This document shows, piece by piece, positions 25,225 through 36,005 of a stretch of 64,000 bases of DNA (positions within the stretch are counted from its first letter, which is position 1; each line of letters starts with the position of its first letter). The position numbers and the translations under genes are program-made. This stretch comes from Myxococcales bacterium (GTDB lineage Bacteria; Myxococcota_A; Bradymonadia; UBA7976; UBA1532): NCBI GenBank assembly GCA_020633555.1, contig JACKDL010000014.1:1-64000 (forward strand). The letters are read 5' to 3'. Under the pieces are notes generated by a model that worked only from the letters and a program-made list of their open reading frames with translations, had not been told where the DNA came from and did no database searches.

Positions 25225-27374
25225 GGCGCGCGGGACGGTGGCTGCTCTGGGCCCTTCTCCTGTGGGCCTGTGACGAGGGCGAGGGCGCCCGCATGTCTGG
25301 GGACGCGGCGCCGGTGGATCACGGAGTGGACGCCGGCGCGGACGCCGCCGACGCCGTGGCCTTCGACGCCACCGCCCCCGACGATGGGTCGACAGACCAA
25401 GGGCGCCCCGACCGGGGGCCCGACGTGGTACCGCCCTTCGTGCGGGTGGAGATCACCCTGGACGGCGCCCCCGCCGAGGGCGTGCGGGTCACCCAGGGCG
25501 GCACCGAGCGCTGGGCGCTCACCGACGCCGCCGGGGTCATCGAGCGCTTCGACCTGGACCTGAACGTGGTGGGCGAGGTGGTGCTGGTGGCCAGCCACCC
25601 GCAGGCCCGCCAGCGCAGCGAGTGGATCTACCCCAGCTTCCGCGGCCCCGCCCGGATCCCGCTGGAGCGCTACGGCCCCGACGATCCGGCGTACCGCTTC
25701 CAGGATCCCGGCGAGCCCGAGCGGCGCCCCACCACCGCCCAGTGCGGCCACTGCCACCTGCGCATCAACGACGCCTGGTTCGCGTCGCCGCACCGCACCG
25801 CGGCCAGCAACCCGGTGGTGCACGACCTGTACAGCGGCACCGCCAGTGGCCTGGATCAGGCGGCGTGCGAGGCGCGCGGCGGCGCCTGGGCCGAGGGGCG
25901 GCTGCCGGGCGGCGGCCGGGGGCCGCGCTGCTACCTGGGCGACGGCGCGCTGGCCACGGTCAACGCCGACTGCGCGCCGGGGGCGCCCTGCGACGCGCCC
26001 GCCGACACCGCCGGCTGCGCCGACTGCCACGCGCCGGGCATCAACGGCGCCCTGGGCGGCCGCGACCTGCTCGACGCCGCCGGGCTGGCGTACGACTACG
26101 GGGTGTTCTGCGACGTGTGCCACCGGGTGGACCGCGTGGTGCCCCAGGCCCCGCCGGGGGTGGCCGGCCGGCTGGTGCTCACCCGCCCCAGCGATCCCGG
26201 CCCCGTGTCGCTGGGCGCCGGCGGCAAGCGCCCGCTGACCTTCGGCCCCAGCCACGACAGCCCCAACCCGCGCATGGGCAGCGTGCAGCGCGATCACTAC
26301 CGCGACGGCACCCTGTGCCAGGGCTGCCACGAGTACAGCCACGGCGCGCTGGTGCCCGGGACGGCGCTGGACGCCGCCCGCTGGCCCGCGGGCACCTTCC
26401 CGGTGCAGAGCACCTTCAGCGAGTGGGAGGCCAGCGTCTACGGGGGCAACACCGCCTGTAACGCGTGCCACATGCCGCCGGACCCGTTGGCCGCCAACGG
26501 CTCGGATCTTCAGGCATTTCCCCTGGCCGAGGTGGGCATCCAGGGGGGCTGGTTCCGGCCCCCCGGCAGCGTGCGCCGCCACGCCTGGTACGGGCCGCGA
26601 CAGCCCGAGAGCCGCATGCTGGAGTTGGCCGCCGCGTTGGAGCTGGCCGTGGCCCGCGAGGGCGAGGCGCTGGTGGCCACCGTGGCGGTGCGCAACGCCG
26701 GCGCGGGCCACGCCCTGCCCACCGGTGAGCCCATGCGCCACCTGCTGCTGGCCGTGGACGCCACCTGCGACGGCGCGCCGCTGGCGGCCACGGGCGGCGA
26801 CGCGCTGCCCGACTACGCGGGCCACGCCGCCCGCCAGGACGGCGACGGCGACTGGACCCGCTGGCCGGGCGCGGCGGTGGGCGACCTGATCCGGGTGATC
26901 CGCCGGCCGGGCGGCTGGCGCGACGACCCGGCCACCGGGCCCTTCGCCGACTTCACGCCGGCCCAGAAGGGGCTGCCGGTGGAGCAGGTGGCCGGCGAGG
27001 TGGCCGTCACCGCCGTGGACGGGGATCGGGTGACCCTCGCGGCGGCGCTGCCCGAGGGCGACGTGGCGTACCGCGTGCGCCCGGGCGGCGAAGCGGCCGG
27101 CCTGGCCGGCGCCCCGGGCCATGGCTTCGCCCGGGTGACGGTGGGGCCGGAAGGCCGGCGGATGGTGCCGCACTTCCGCGCGGTGGATCTGGCCAGCGAC
27201 AACCGCCTGCCCCCCCACACCCGGGTGACCACCGAGCACCGCTTCGCGGCCCCGGACGGCTGCGCCACGCCCCAAGTGCGCGCCCGGCTGCTCTACCGCC
27301 CCTACCCGCGCTGGCTCGCCCAGGAGCGGGGCTGGGCCATGCCCGACCGGGTGATCGCCGAGGTGATCCGATGA
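25221..27374 (+). CDS. Pentaheme c-type cytochrome lipoprotein
   Basis: 717 residues from GTG overlapping the previous stop (GTGA). The signal peptide ends in a lipobox (LLLWAC), then an Asp-rich stalk to about residue 70. Five CXXCH haem-c motifs are visible, with first Cys at about 175, 266, 297, 366 and 413. The C-terminal 280 residues are beta-rich with GHALPTGEPMRH, as in multiheme proteins of the cytochrome c554/hydroxylamine-oxidoreductase-like type. It should sit on the periplasmic or outer face as an electron carrier or reductase. The close coupling to a multicopper oxidase (ATGA) suggests electron exchange between them. The substrate is unknown. Confidence 0.9.
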   Translation: MRRAGRWLLWALLLWACDEGEGARMSGDAAPVDHGVDAGADAADAVAFDATAPDDGSTDQGRPDRGPDVVPPFVRVEITLDGAPAEGVRVTQGGTERWALTDAAGVIERFDLDLNVVGEVVLVASHPQARQRSEWIYPSFRGPARIPLERYGPDDPAYRFQDPGEPERRPTTAQCGHCHLRINDAWFASPHRTAASNPVVHDLYSGTASGLDQAACEARGGAWAEGRLPGGGRGPRCYLGDGALATVNADCAPGAPCDAPADTAGCADCHAPGINGALGGRDLLDAAGLAYDYGVFCDVCHRVDRVVPQAPPGVAGRLVLTRPSDPGPVSLGAGGKRPLTFGPSHDSPNPRMGSVQRDHYRDGTLCQGCHEYSHGALVPGTALDAARWPAGTFPVQSTFSEWEASVYGGNTACNACHMPPDPLAANGSDLQAFPLAEVGIQGGWFRPPGSVRRHAWYGPRQPESRMLELAAALELAVAREGEALVATVAVRNAGAGHALPTGEPMRHLLLAVDATCDGAPLAATGGDALPDYAGHAARQDGDGDWTRWPGAAVGDLIRVIRRPGGWRDDPATGPFADFTPAQKGLPVEQVAGEVAVTAVDGDRVTLAAALPEGDVAYRVRPGGEAAGLAGAPGHGFARVTVGPEGRRMVPHFRAVDLASDNRLPPHTRVTTEHRFAAPDGCATPQVRARLLYRPYPRWLAQERGWAMPDRVIAEVIR

Positions 27375-28669
27375 GGTCGCTTGCAGCCCTGTGCCTGCTG
27401 GGTGTGGCGGCGGCGCAGCCCCTGCCCACGCTGCCCGAGGCGCCCGATGAGGCCCCCGAGGCGGGCGTGGTGCACGTGGCCCTGGAGGCCGCGGCCCTGC
27501 CCGATCCCACCCACGGCTATGTCTACGGCTTCAACGGGGCCAGCCCCGGCCCCACCCTGCGGGCCCGGCGGGGCGACACCCTGGTGGTCGAGCTCACCAA
27601 CCGGCTGGACACCCCCACCACCCTGCACTGGCACGGCCTGCACGTGCCCTTCGCCATGGACGGCGTGCCATGGATGGTGGACCCGGTGGCCCCCGGCGAG
27701 ACCTTCGTCTACCAGTTCCCCCTGGAGCAGGCCGGGACCTACTGGTATCACCCGCACTTCGACACCGCTCGCCAAGTGGACGGCGGCCTGTTCGGGGCGG
27801 TGATCGTTGAAGATCCCGCCGATCCCACCCCCCCCGACCAGGTCTGGATCGCCGATCTGCCGCTGGAGCACGACCCCAGCGCGGCCCGCCCCGAGCACGG
27901 CCACGGCCGGCTCAGCGACGCCTGGTGGATCAACGGCGCCCCCACGCCGCTGACCTGGGCGCCGCCCGCCGGCGTGGTGCAGCGGATCCGGCTGATCAAC
28001 GCCAGCAGCACCGGCTACCTGGCGCTGCCCGCCCTGCCCGGCGTGCGCCGCATCGGGGGCGATCAGGGGCTGCTGGCGGCCCCCGAGGCCCACGGCCCCT
28101 GGGTCCTGGGACCTGGCGACCGCGCAGACTTCGAGTGGCGCCCTGTGGACCCCGCGGTGTGGGCCAGCGATCCCTACAGCCTGAACGGCGGCCCCCGCTG
28201 GGGCGATCCCTGGCCGCTGGTGGAGGTGACGCCGCAGGGCGAGATCGCTCCCCAGCCCATGATCCAATGGGCCTTCGACGAGGCCGCGCCCAGCCCGGAC
28301 GGCCCGGCCGACCTGCTCTACGTGCTGTCGGGCTCGGACCGCAGCGGCCACTGGTACATCAACGGCGAGCGGTTCCCCGAGGTGACCATCCACGAGCTGG
28401 CCCTGGGCGATCAGGTGGTCATCGAGGTGCGCAACCTGAGCCCCACCCACCACCCGTTCCACCTGCACGGCCACGCCTTCGAGGTGGTGTCGGTGGACGG
28501 GGTGCCCCCCCCGCACCGGCGGCTGGAGGACACCGTGGATCTGGGCATCGGGCAGACCCTGCGCGTGCGGCTGAACGCCACCAACCCCGGCGACTGGATG
28601 GCGCACTGCCACATCCTGCCCCATGCCGAGGAGGGCATGATGACGGTGCTGCGGGTGCTCGGCGAGTAG
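27371..28669 (+). CDS. Periplasmic multicopper oxidase
   Basis: 432 residues with a short Sec signal (no twin Arg). All four copper clusters are present: HWHG at 86-89, YHPH at 126-129, HPFHLHGH at 361-368, and HCHILPHAEEGM at 412-423, the last including the T1 Cys and Met ligand. These give T1 and trinuclear T2/T3 sites; oxidation of Cu(I), phenolic or other one-electron donors with reduction of oxygen is expected. It is the last gene of the redox operon (ATGA overlap). It is shorter than CueO/CotA and lacks a Met-rich insert. Confidence 0.95.
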   Translation: MRSLAALCLLGVAAAQPLPTLPEAPDEAPEAGVVHVALEAAALPDPTHGYVYGFNGASPGPTLRARRGDTLVVELTNRLDTPTTLHWHGLHVPFAMDGVPWMVDPVAPGETFVYQFPLEQAGTYWYHPHFDTARQVDGGLFGAVIVEDPADPTPPDQVWIADLPLEHDPSAARPEHGHGRLSDAWWINGAPTPLTWAPPAGVVQRIRLINASSTGYLALPALPGVRRIGGDQGLLAAPEAHGPWVLGPGDRADFEWRPVDPAVWASDPYSLNGGPRWGDPWPLVEVTPQGEIAPQPMIQWAFDEAAPSPDGPADLLYVLSGSDRSGHWYINGERFPEVTIHELALGDQVVIEVRNLSPTHHPFHLHGHAFEVVSVDGVPPPHRRLEDTVDLGIGQTLRVRLNATNPGDWMAHCHILPHAEEGMMTVLRVLGE

Positions 28670-28672
28670 GGT

Positions 28673-28689
28673 GTATTCTGGCTGAATAC
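28673..28689. promoter_or_regulatory. Operator-like palindrome upstream of the protease gene
   Basis: GTATTC, 5 bases, GAATAC: a perfect 6-bp dyad in a short AT-rich island right after the multicopper oxidase stop and 51 bp before the protease ATG. It could be an operator. No promoter hexamers are obvious. A role as transcription end signal is less likely because no T-run follows. Confidence 0.4.
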
Positions 28690-28740
28690 GATCTCGGGTC
28701 CGGTGGAGGAGTACCCTTTCGGCGCTTCGAAGGAGGACCC

Positions 28741-29820
28741 ATGTCCACACGCACGCACGCCCTGTGGATCTCGCTCGGGCTGGCCGCCTGCGCCGCCCCC
28801 GAAGACGCCACCAAGCTGCCCATCGCCGACGCCCCCAGCGGCCCCGCGCTGCAGCAGTCCCAGCACCCCATCTACGGGGGCGACGCCCCGGACGCGCCCA
28901 TGCACGCCGCCGTCGTGGCCCTGCACCAGGTCGCCAACGGCAGCGTCCAGCCCTCGCCCTTCTGCAGCGGCACGCTGATCACCCCCACCGTGGTGCTCAC
29001 CGCCGCCCACTGTCTGGACGTGTCGAAGGGCGGCAAGCCCAAGAGCACCACCATGGCCCCCGGCGCCCTGGCCATCTACGCCGGGCCCGGCGTGGCCCTG
29101 GATCCGGCGCCCACGGCGTGGCCGGTGGTCGAGACCAGCATCTTCCCGGGCTACAACAAGTACAGCAACGTGGGCGACCTGGCCCTGGTGCGCCTGGGCG
29201 CGCCCCTCGATGGCGTGGTGCCGGTGGCGCCGCTGCCCGCCAGCCTGGCCGTCACCGCCGCCGACATCGGCACCCCGCTGAACTTCGCCGGCTTCGGCCG
29301 CACCGAGACGGGCACCCTGGGCGTGAAGCTGCAGGTGAACGTGCCCCTGGGCGGCCTGGGCTGCACCGTCGCGGGCTGCCCGTCGGTGGGCGACGTCAAC
29401 GGGATGATCAGCTACGCCCAGCCGGTGGCCGGCCCCTGCAGCGGTGACAGCGGCGGCCCCGCCTTCATCGACCGCGCCGGGGTGCCCTACGTGGCCGGCG
29501 TCACCAGCTACGGCGACGCGGGCTGCACCGTCTACGGGGTGAGCACCAAGGTCGACCACTACCAGGGCTACATCGACGCCTTCATCGGCGACGGTGGGGC
29601 CGGCGGCGCCGGCGGTGAGGGCGGCGCGGGCGGTGAAGGCGGCGTCGGCGGCGGCGCAGGCGATCCCTGCGGCGATGGCGTCTGCGGCGCAGGCGAGAGC
29701 TGCGACGGCCGCAGCGGCACGGCGGCCTGCCCCAGCGACTGCGCCGGTCGCACCGGCGGCAAGCCCACCCAGCGCTACTGCGAGGTCGAGGGCGCCTGCG
29801 AGGGCCCCGGCTGCCCGTGA
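28741..29820 (+). CDS. Secreted trypsin-like (S1) serine protease lipoprotein
   Basis: 359 residues; AGGAGG lies five bases before the ATG. The N-terminus has a lipobox-like GLAAC. The S1 domain spans about residues 44-285, with activation-type IYGGDAPD, His90 in TAAHC, Asp146 in GDLALVRL and Ser237 in GDSGGP. A Gly-rich linker and a Cys-rich tail (CGDGVCGAGESC, ACPSDC) follow. It is probably an exported digestive or surface protease, as expected in a predatory or saprophytic myxobacterium. It has its own upstream dyad and is separate from the redox operon. Confidence 0.93.
   Translation: MSTRTHALWISLGLAACAAPEDATKLPIADAPSGPALQQSQHPIYGGDAPDAPMHAAVVALHQVANGSVQPSPFCSGTLITPTVVLTAAHCLDVSKGGKPKSTTMAPGALAIYAGPGVALDPAPTAWPVVETSIFPGYNKYSNVGDLALVRLGAPLDGVVPVAPLPASLAVTAADIGTPLNFAGFGRTETGTLGVKLQVNVPLGGLGCTVAGCPSVGDVNGMISYAQPVAGPCSGDSGGPAFIDRAGVPYVAGVTSYGDAGCTVYGVSTKVDHYQGYIDAFIGDGGAGGAGGEGGAGGEGGVGGGAGDPCGDGVCGAGESCDGRSGTAACPSDCAGRTGGKPTQRYCEVEGACEGPGCP
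29594..29660 (+). repeat. Gly-rich GGAGGE repeat linker in the protease
   Basis: Short GGxGGE repeats between the protease domain and its Cys-rich tail. They resemble the Gly-rich linkers at 13075-13146 and 32253-32400. Confidence 0.7.
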
Positions 29821-29860
29821 CCCACCCGGCCCCCCAGCCCGTCACCACCCTGGGCAAGAT

Positions 29861-29880
29861 CCCCGAGTGACACCTCGGGG
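29861..29880. terminator. GC-rich hairpin after the protease gene
   Basis: CCCCGAG, 6-base loop, CTCGGGG: a 7-bp stem 40 bp after the protease stop. It is not followed by T residues. It may end the protease transcript by pausing. Confidence 0.4.
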
Positions 29881-29937
29881 CTGCCCCGCCTCACTCCCCC
29901 TCAGACACTTCCAGCACACCCTCGGGGGGAGACTGCG

Positions 29938-32556
<2,619 letters not shown>

Positions 32557-32584
32557 GCCCCCCGGCCGCCTCGCCCGCCGGCGC

Positions 32585-33385
32585 TCAGTCGGCGGGCGGC
32601 CCTTCCCCAGCCGGCGGCCCGCCGGCCTCGCCCGCCAGGCGCCCCAGCCGGCGCAGCTCGCTGAAGATCCCCGCCAGCATGCCCAGCTCCTGCGCCGACG
32701 GGTTGGCCCGGTCGAGCAGCCGGCGGATCCGCCGGGTGAACAGCTCGGGGTTGCGGCCGGGCGGGTAGCTCAGCTCGTCGCTCACCGCCTCGACGTGCCC
32801 GTAGAAGCCCTCGAGCGCCTTGCGGGGCGCCCGCAGCGACTCCGGCGCCGTGGCTGGGGGCCCGGCGGCCGCCGGATCCCGCGGCCGCGCCAGTTCGTAG
32901 CCGATGCACGCCACCGCGTGGCCCAGGTTCAGGCTGGGCTTCCGCTCGTGGGTGGGGATGTAGACGGTGGCCGAGCAGCGATCCAGCTCGCGCACGCTCA
33001 GTCCGGTGCGCTCGTTGCCGAAGAGGATGGCCACCGGCCCCTCGGTGGAGAGCCGCTCGATGAGGCCGGCCGCGGGCCAGCAGGGCGCGGCCAGCTCGTC
33101 GCGCAGCCGCCGGCTGGTGCCGATGACCTGCGCGAAGGGCGCCAGCGCTTCGTCCAGATCCCGGTGAAAGCTCAGCTCGATGACGTCGCTGGCCCCCGCC
33201 GAGAAGTGGAACAGGTCTTCGGGGTCGTGGTCGTCGAAGGTGACCACGTGCAGCCCGCCCAGCCCGTGGTTGGCCGCCGCGCGGATGGCCGTGCCGATGT
33301 TGCGGACGTCCTGGGGGTGGCAGAGCACGGCGTGGGCCCGGGTGGCCTCGGCCGCGGGCTGGTCGTCGACGGTGACTTCACTCAC
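32585..33385 (-). CDS. SpoU/TrmJ-like RNA 2-prime-O-methyltransferase
   Basis: 266 residues from GTG 33383-33385, which overlaps the kinase stop upstream (GTGA). SPOUT motifs are in order: NIGTAIRAAANHG (motif 1, Asn/Arg), ILFGNERTGLS (motif 2) and SLNLGHAVACIGYEL (motif 3). The order and spacing resemble TrmJ (tRNA Cm32/Um32 methyltransferase), and the C-terminal 70 residues form a helical tail as in that group. Cytoplasmic. The coupling to a serine/threonine kinase with a membrane tail is unusual. Target RNA not proven. Confidence 0.88.
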   Translation of the reverse strand: MSEVTVDDQPAAEATRAHAVLCHPQDVRNIGTAIRAAANHGLGGLHVVTFDDHDPEDLFHFSAGASDVIELSFHRDLDEALAPFAQVIGTSRRLRDELAAPCWPAAGLIERLSTEGPVAILFGNERTGLSVRELDRCSATVYIPTHERKPSLNLGHAVACIGYELARPRDPAAAGPPATAPESLRAPRKALEGFYGHVEAVSDELSYPPGRNPELFTRRIRRLLDRANPSAQELGMLAGIFSELRRLGRLAGEAGGPPAGEGPPAD

Positions 33386-34545
33386 TTGCGCAGGAACTCC
33401 AGCAGCACGCCCACGCCGATGCCGGCCAGGCCGGCCAGGACGAGCCCCAGCCACAACCGGGCCCGGCCGCCGCCAGGCGCAGGGGGCGGCGCCGCCACGG
33501 GCGCCGGCAGGTTGGGGAGCTGGGCGGTGGGCGCCACGGGCACCGACGCGCCGGTGAGCTCCTCGTGGATCTCGATGAGGGCGTCCCGCGCAGCCCGGGC
33601 GTCCACCGGCCGGTCGTCGGGGTGCTTGGCCAGCAGGCGCATGACCAGGTTCTCGAGGCTCAAAGGCAGGTGCTTGCTGGGCTCGAGCACCATGTTCGGC
33701 GGCGTGACCTCGCCGTGCAGCACCGCCGAGATGTTCTTGCCCGTGGCCCGGCGCCGGGTGAGGCCTTCGTAGAGCACCACCCCCAGGGCGTACAGATCGG
33801 CGCGCCCGTCCAGGGCGTCGCCGCGGCACTGCTCGGGGGCCATGTAGCGGATGGTCCCCAGCAGCTTCTGCTGCTCGTCGGCGGCGTCGATGTCCATCAT
33901 CGCCGCGATGCCGAAGTCCACCAGCTTCACCCGCGGGATGCCGCTGGCCCGGTGCTCCAGGAACACGTTGTCGGGCTTCAGGTCCCGGTGGACGATGCGC
34001 TGGTCGTGGGCGGCGGCCAGCCCCTCGCAGATCTGGATGGCGATGGGCACGAGCCGGCGGGGATCCACCGGCGCCTCGTTCTTCAAGAGCTCCTTGAGGG
34101 TGTGGCCCTCGAGCAGCTCCATGGCGATGTAGGCCGTCTCGTCGCCCGACAGGTCGGCGTCGAAGACCGTGACCACGTTGGGGTGGCTGAGCCGGGCGGC
34201 GGCGATGCCCTCGTCGCGGAACAGGCGCCGCTGCAGCGAGCTGCGCAGCAGGCGGGGGAAGAGCACCTTCAGGGCCACGTCGTCGCCCACCAGCACCCGC
34301 CGCGCCCGGAACACCATGCCCATGCCGCCGACGCCCAGCACGTCGACGATCTCGTACTTGCCGTCGATGGTCTGACCCAGCCACTGCTCGGGCGGTCGGC
34401 TGGAGCCCACCTGCGGCGCGTCGCAGTGCGAGCAGTGGGTCGCGTGGATCCGAACCGGCGCACCGCATTGCTGACAGGGCATGTGCGAGGTGACCGACAT
34501 CTGGATGGGCTGCTCGAAGTTCCTACCCGGGCGGGATTCTGGCAT
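33382..34545 (-). CDS. Zinc-ribbon serine/threonine protein kinase with C-terminal membrane anchor
   Basis: 387 residues from ATG 34543-34545; ATG 34498-34500 (372 residues) is an alternative, because the first ATG overlaps a TATAAT. A zinc ribbon (CQQC and CSHC) is followed by an intact Hanks-type kinase. It has GVGGMGMV, VALKVL, the helix C Glu, HRDLKPDN, DFG as VDFGIA, and RYMAPEQC. A Pro/Ala linker leads to one transmembrane helix at the very C-terminus. It is active by motif. It is divergent from a second zinc-ribbon kinase and coupled to the SpoU gene. Confidence 0.92.
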   Translation of the reverse strand: MPESRPGRNFEQPIQMSVTSHMPCQQCGAPVRIHATHCSHCDAPQVGSSRPPEQWLGQTIDGKYEIVDVLGVGGMGMVFRARRVLVGDDVALKVLFPRLLRSSLQRRLFRDEGIAAARLSHPNVVTVFDADLSGDETAYIAMELLEGHTLKELLKNEAPVDPRRLVPIAIQICEGLAAAHDQRIVHRDLKPDNVFLEHRASGIPRVKLVDFGIAAMMDIDAADEQQKLLGTIRYMAPEQCRGDALDGRADLYALGVVLYEGLTRRRATGKNISAVLHGEVTPPNMVLEPSKHLPLSLENLVMRLLAKHPDDRPVDARAARDALIEIHEELTGASVPVAPTAQLPNLPAPVAAPPPAPGGGRARLWLGLVLAGLAGIGVGVLLEFLRK

Positions 34546-34572
34546 TATAGGCCGCCCTCTGGAGGCGCGAAA
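34544..34572 (-). promoter_or_regulatory. Promoter-like element for the zinc-ribbon kinase
   Basis: Minus strand: TTTCGC (34567-34572), a 17-bp spacer, then a perfect TATAAT (34544-34549), striking in such GC-rich DNA. The hexamers and spacing mirror those before the UspA gene. If used, transcription would start inside the longest reading frame, favouring the ATG at 34500. Confidence 0.4.
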
Positions 34573-34697
34573 GGAGAGGGGCCGTTCCTCGTCCATGCCC
34601 TGCATGTGGCGCCGAGGTCACCGACCAGGGATCGGCCTGCCCGCAGTGCGGGTATGACCCCGATCGGTCGCGCCCGACGCCCTTTGATCCCGGCACC
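34571..34697 (+). other. Zinc-ribbon-coding extension of the kinase without a standard start codon
   Basis: In frame with the kinase at 34698, this stretch encodes two CxxC pairs (CPACG, CPQCG) like the ribbon of the divergent kinase. AAGGAG (34571-34576) is seven bases before GTT 34584, which sits where a start would be. ATG 34595 is out of frame. A two-copy CCCTG repeat there, contracted to one, would explain it. It could be a mutation, an assembly error or a rare start. Confidence 0.6.
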
Positions 34698-35978
34698 GTG
34701 CTGGAGCAGCGCTACCGCATCGACGATGAGGTCGGGCGCGGCGGCATGGGCGTGGTGTACCGCGGCACCGATCTGACGCTGCAGCGCCCGGTGGCCATCA
34801 AGACCCTGATGGCCGCCCACGCCGAGGCCGAGACCATCGACAGCTTCATGCGCGAGGCCCGCGCCCTGGCCAGCATCGAGCACCCCCGGGTGGTGCCGGT
34901 GTACGCGGTGGGCCGCCACGGCGGCGCCTACTACATGGTCATGAAGTTCATCGAGGGGCGGCCCCTGTCCGAGATCCTCAAGACCGACAGCAAGCTGGCC
35001 CCCGAGCGGGTGCGCCGGCTGCTCCTCGAGAGCCTGGACGCCCTGGGGGCCTTGCACGACCGGGGCCTGGTCCACCGCGACGTGAAGCCGGGCAACCTGA
35101 TGGTGGAGCCCACCGGCGGCGTGACGCTGATGGACCTGGGCATCTCCCGCGAGGTGAGCGAGCTGGGCGACCAGACCGGCACCCACGCCCTGGGCACGCC
35201 GCGCTACATGCCGCCCGAGATGATCCGCAACGCCGCCGAGGACGGCCGCGCCGATCTGTACTCGCTGGGGGTCATCGCCTGGCAGTGCCTGGCCGGGCGG
35301 CCGCCCTTCGACGGCCCCACGCCCATGGCCATCCTCTTCCGGCAGGCCCACGAGCCCGCGGAGCCCCTGCGCAAGGTGGCGCCCGAGGCGCCCAAGGCGC
35401 TGGTGGAGGTGGTCGAGCAGGCCATGGCGAAGGATCCCGAGGATCGCTTCGCCTCGGCGGCCGAGATGCGGGCGGCGCTCACCGGCGCGAGCGCGGCGGG
35501 CGGGGGCGGCGGCCGGCTGATGCTCATGCTCTTCGGGGCCATGCTCGTGGCGGGCGGGCTGACCGCCGGCCTGTGGGTCAACGCCACCGCCGAGTCCGCC
35601 GAGGACGCCGGGCACCCGCCCCCCCCGCCGCCGCCCGACGCGGCGGTGGTGGACGCGAAGGTCGCGGTGGACGCGGCCGTGGCAGACGCCAAGGCGCCCG
35701 TGGACGCCCAGGTGGTGGACGCGGCCCCCAAGCCCAAGCCGGCCCCGGTGGAGACCGTGTCCATCAAGATCAGCAGCACCCCACCGGGCGCCTGGGTGTT
35801 TGCGGGCGGCCGCCGCCTGGGCCGCACGCCCTTCACCCTCGATCGCCCCAAGAGCGCGCGGGGCCTGTCGGTGACCTTCGAGCGCCGGGGCCACGAGAAG
35901 GCCGAAGAGGTCCTCAACCTGCGGGCCGACGGCAGCGTGCACGTGAAGCTCGAGCCCCTGTTCGACCTCGTGCCCTAG
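34698..35978 (+). CDS. Serine/threonine protein kinase with transmembrane helix and C-terminal PEGA domain
   Basis: 426 residues from GTG 34698. The intact kinase (about 8-265) has GRGGMGVVY, VAIKTL, HRDVKPGN, MDLGIS in place of DFG, and RYMPPEM. A transmembrane helix at about 275-297, a Pro then Asp/Ala/Val linker and a PEGA domain (about 355-420) follow, so the PEGA part is outside the inner membrane. The frame stays open upstream to 34551 and encodes a zinc ribbon (CPACG and CPQCG) with no ATG/GTG/TTG in frame. The true start is therefore probably upstream: see the 34571-34697 feature. Confidence 0.88.
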   Translation: MLEQRYRIDDEVGRGGMGVVYRGTDLTLQRPVAIKTLMAAHAEAETIDSFMREARALASIEHPRVVPVYAVGRHGGAYYMVMKFIEGRPLSEILKTDSKLAPERVRRLLLESLDALGALHDRGLVHRDVKPGNLMVEPTGGVTLMDLGISREVSELGDQTGTHALGTPRYMPPEMIRNAAEDGRADLYSLGVIAWQCLAGRPPFDGPTPMAILFRQAHEPAEPLRKVAPEAPKALVEVVEQAMAKDPEDRFASAAEMRAALTGASAAGGGGGRLMLMLFGAMLVAGGLTAGLWVNATAESAEDAGHPPPPPPPDAAVVDAKVAVDAAVADAKAPVDAQVVDAAPKPKPAPVETVSIKISSTPPGAWVFAGGRRLGRTPFTLDRPKSARGLSVTFERRGHEKAEEVLNLRADGSVHVKLEPLFDLVP

Positions 35979-36005
35979 CCCGCTCAGGCATGATACGTAG
36001 GGGGC

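Noticed and set aside
24876..27275. Long minus-strand ORF opposite the cytochrome
   Set aside because: Five CXXCH motifs and the lipobox are in the plus frame; the minus ORF lacks any motif.
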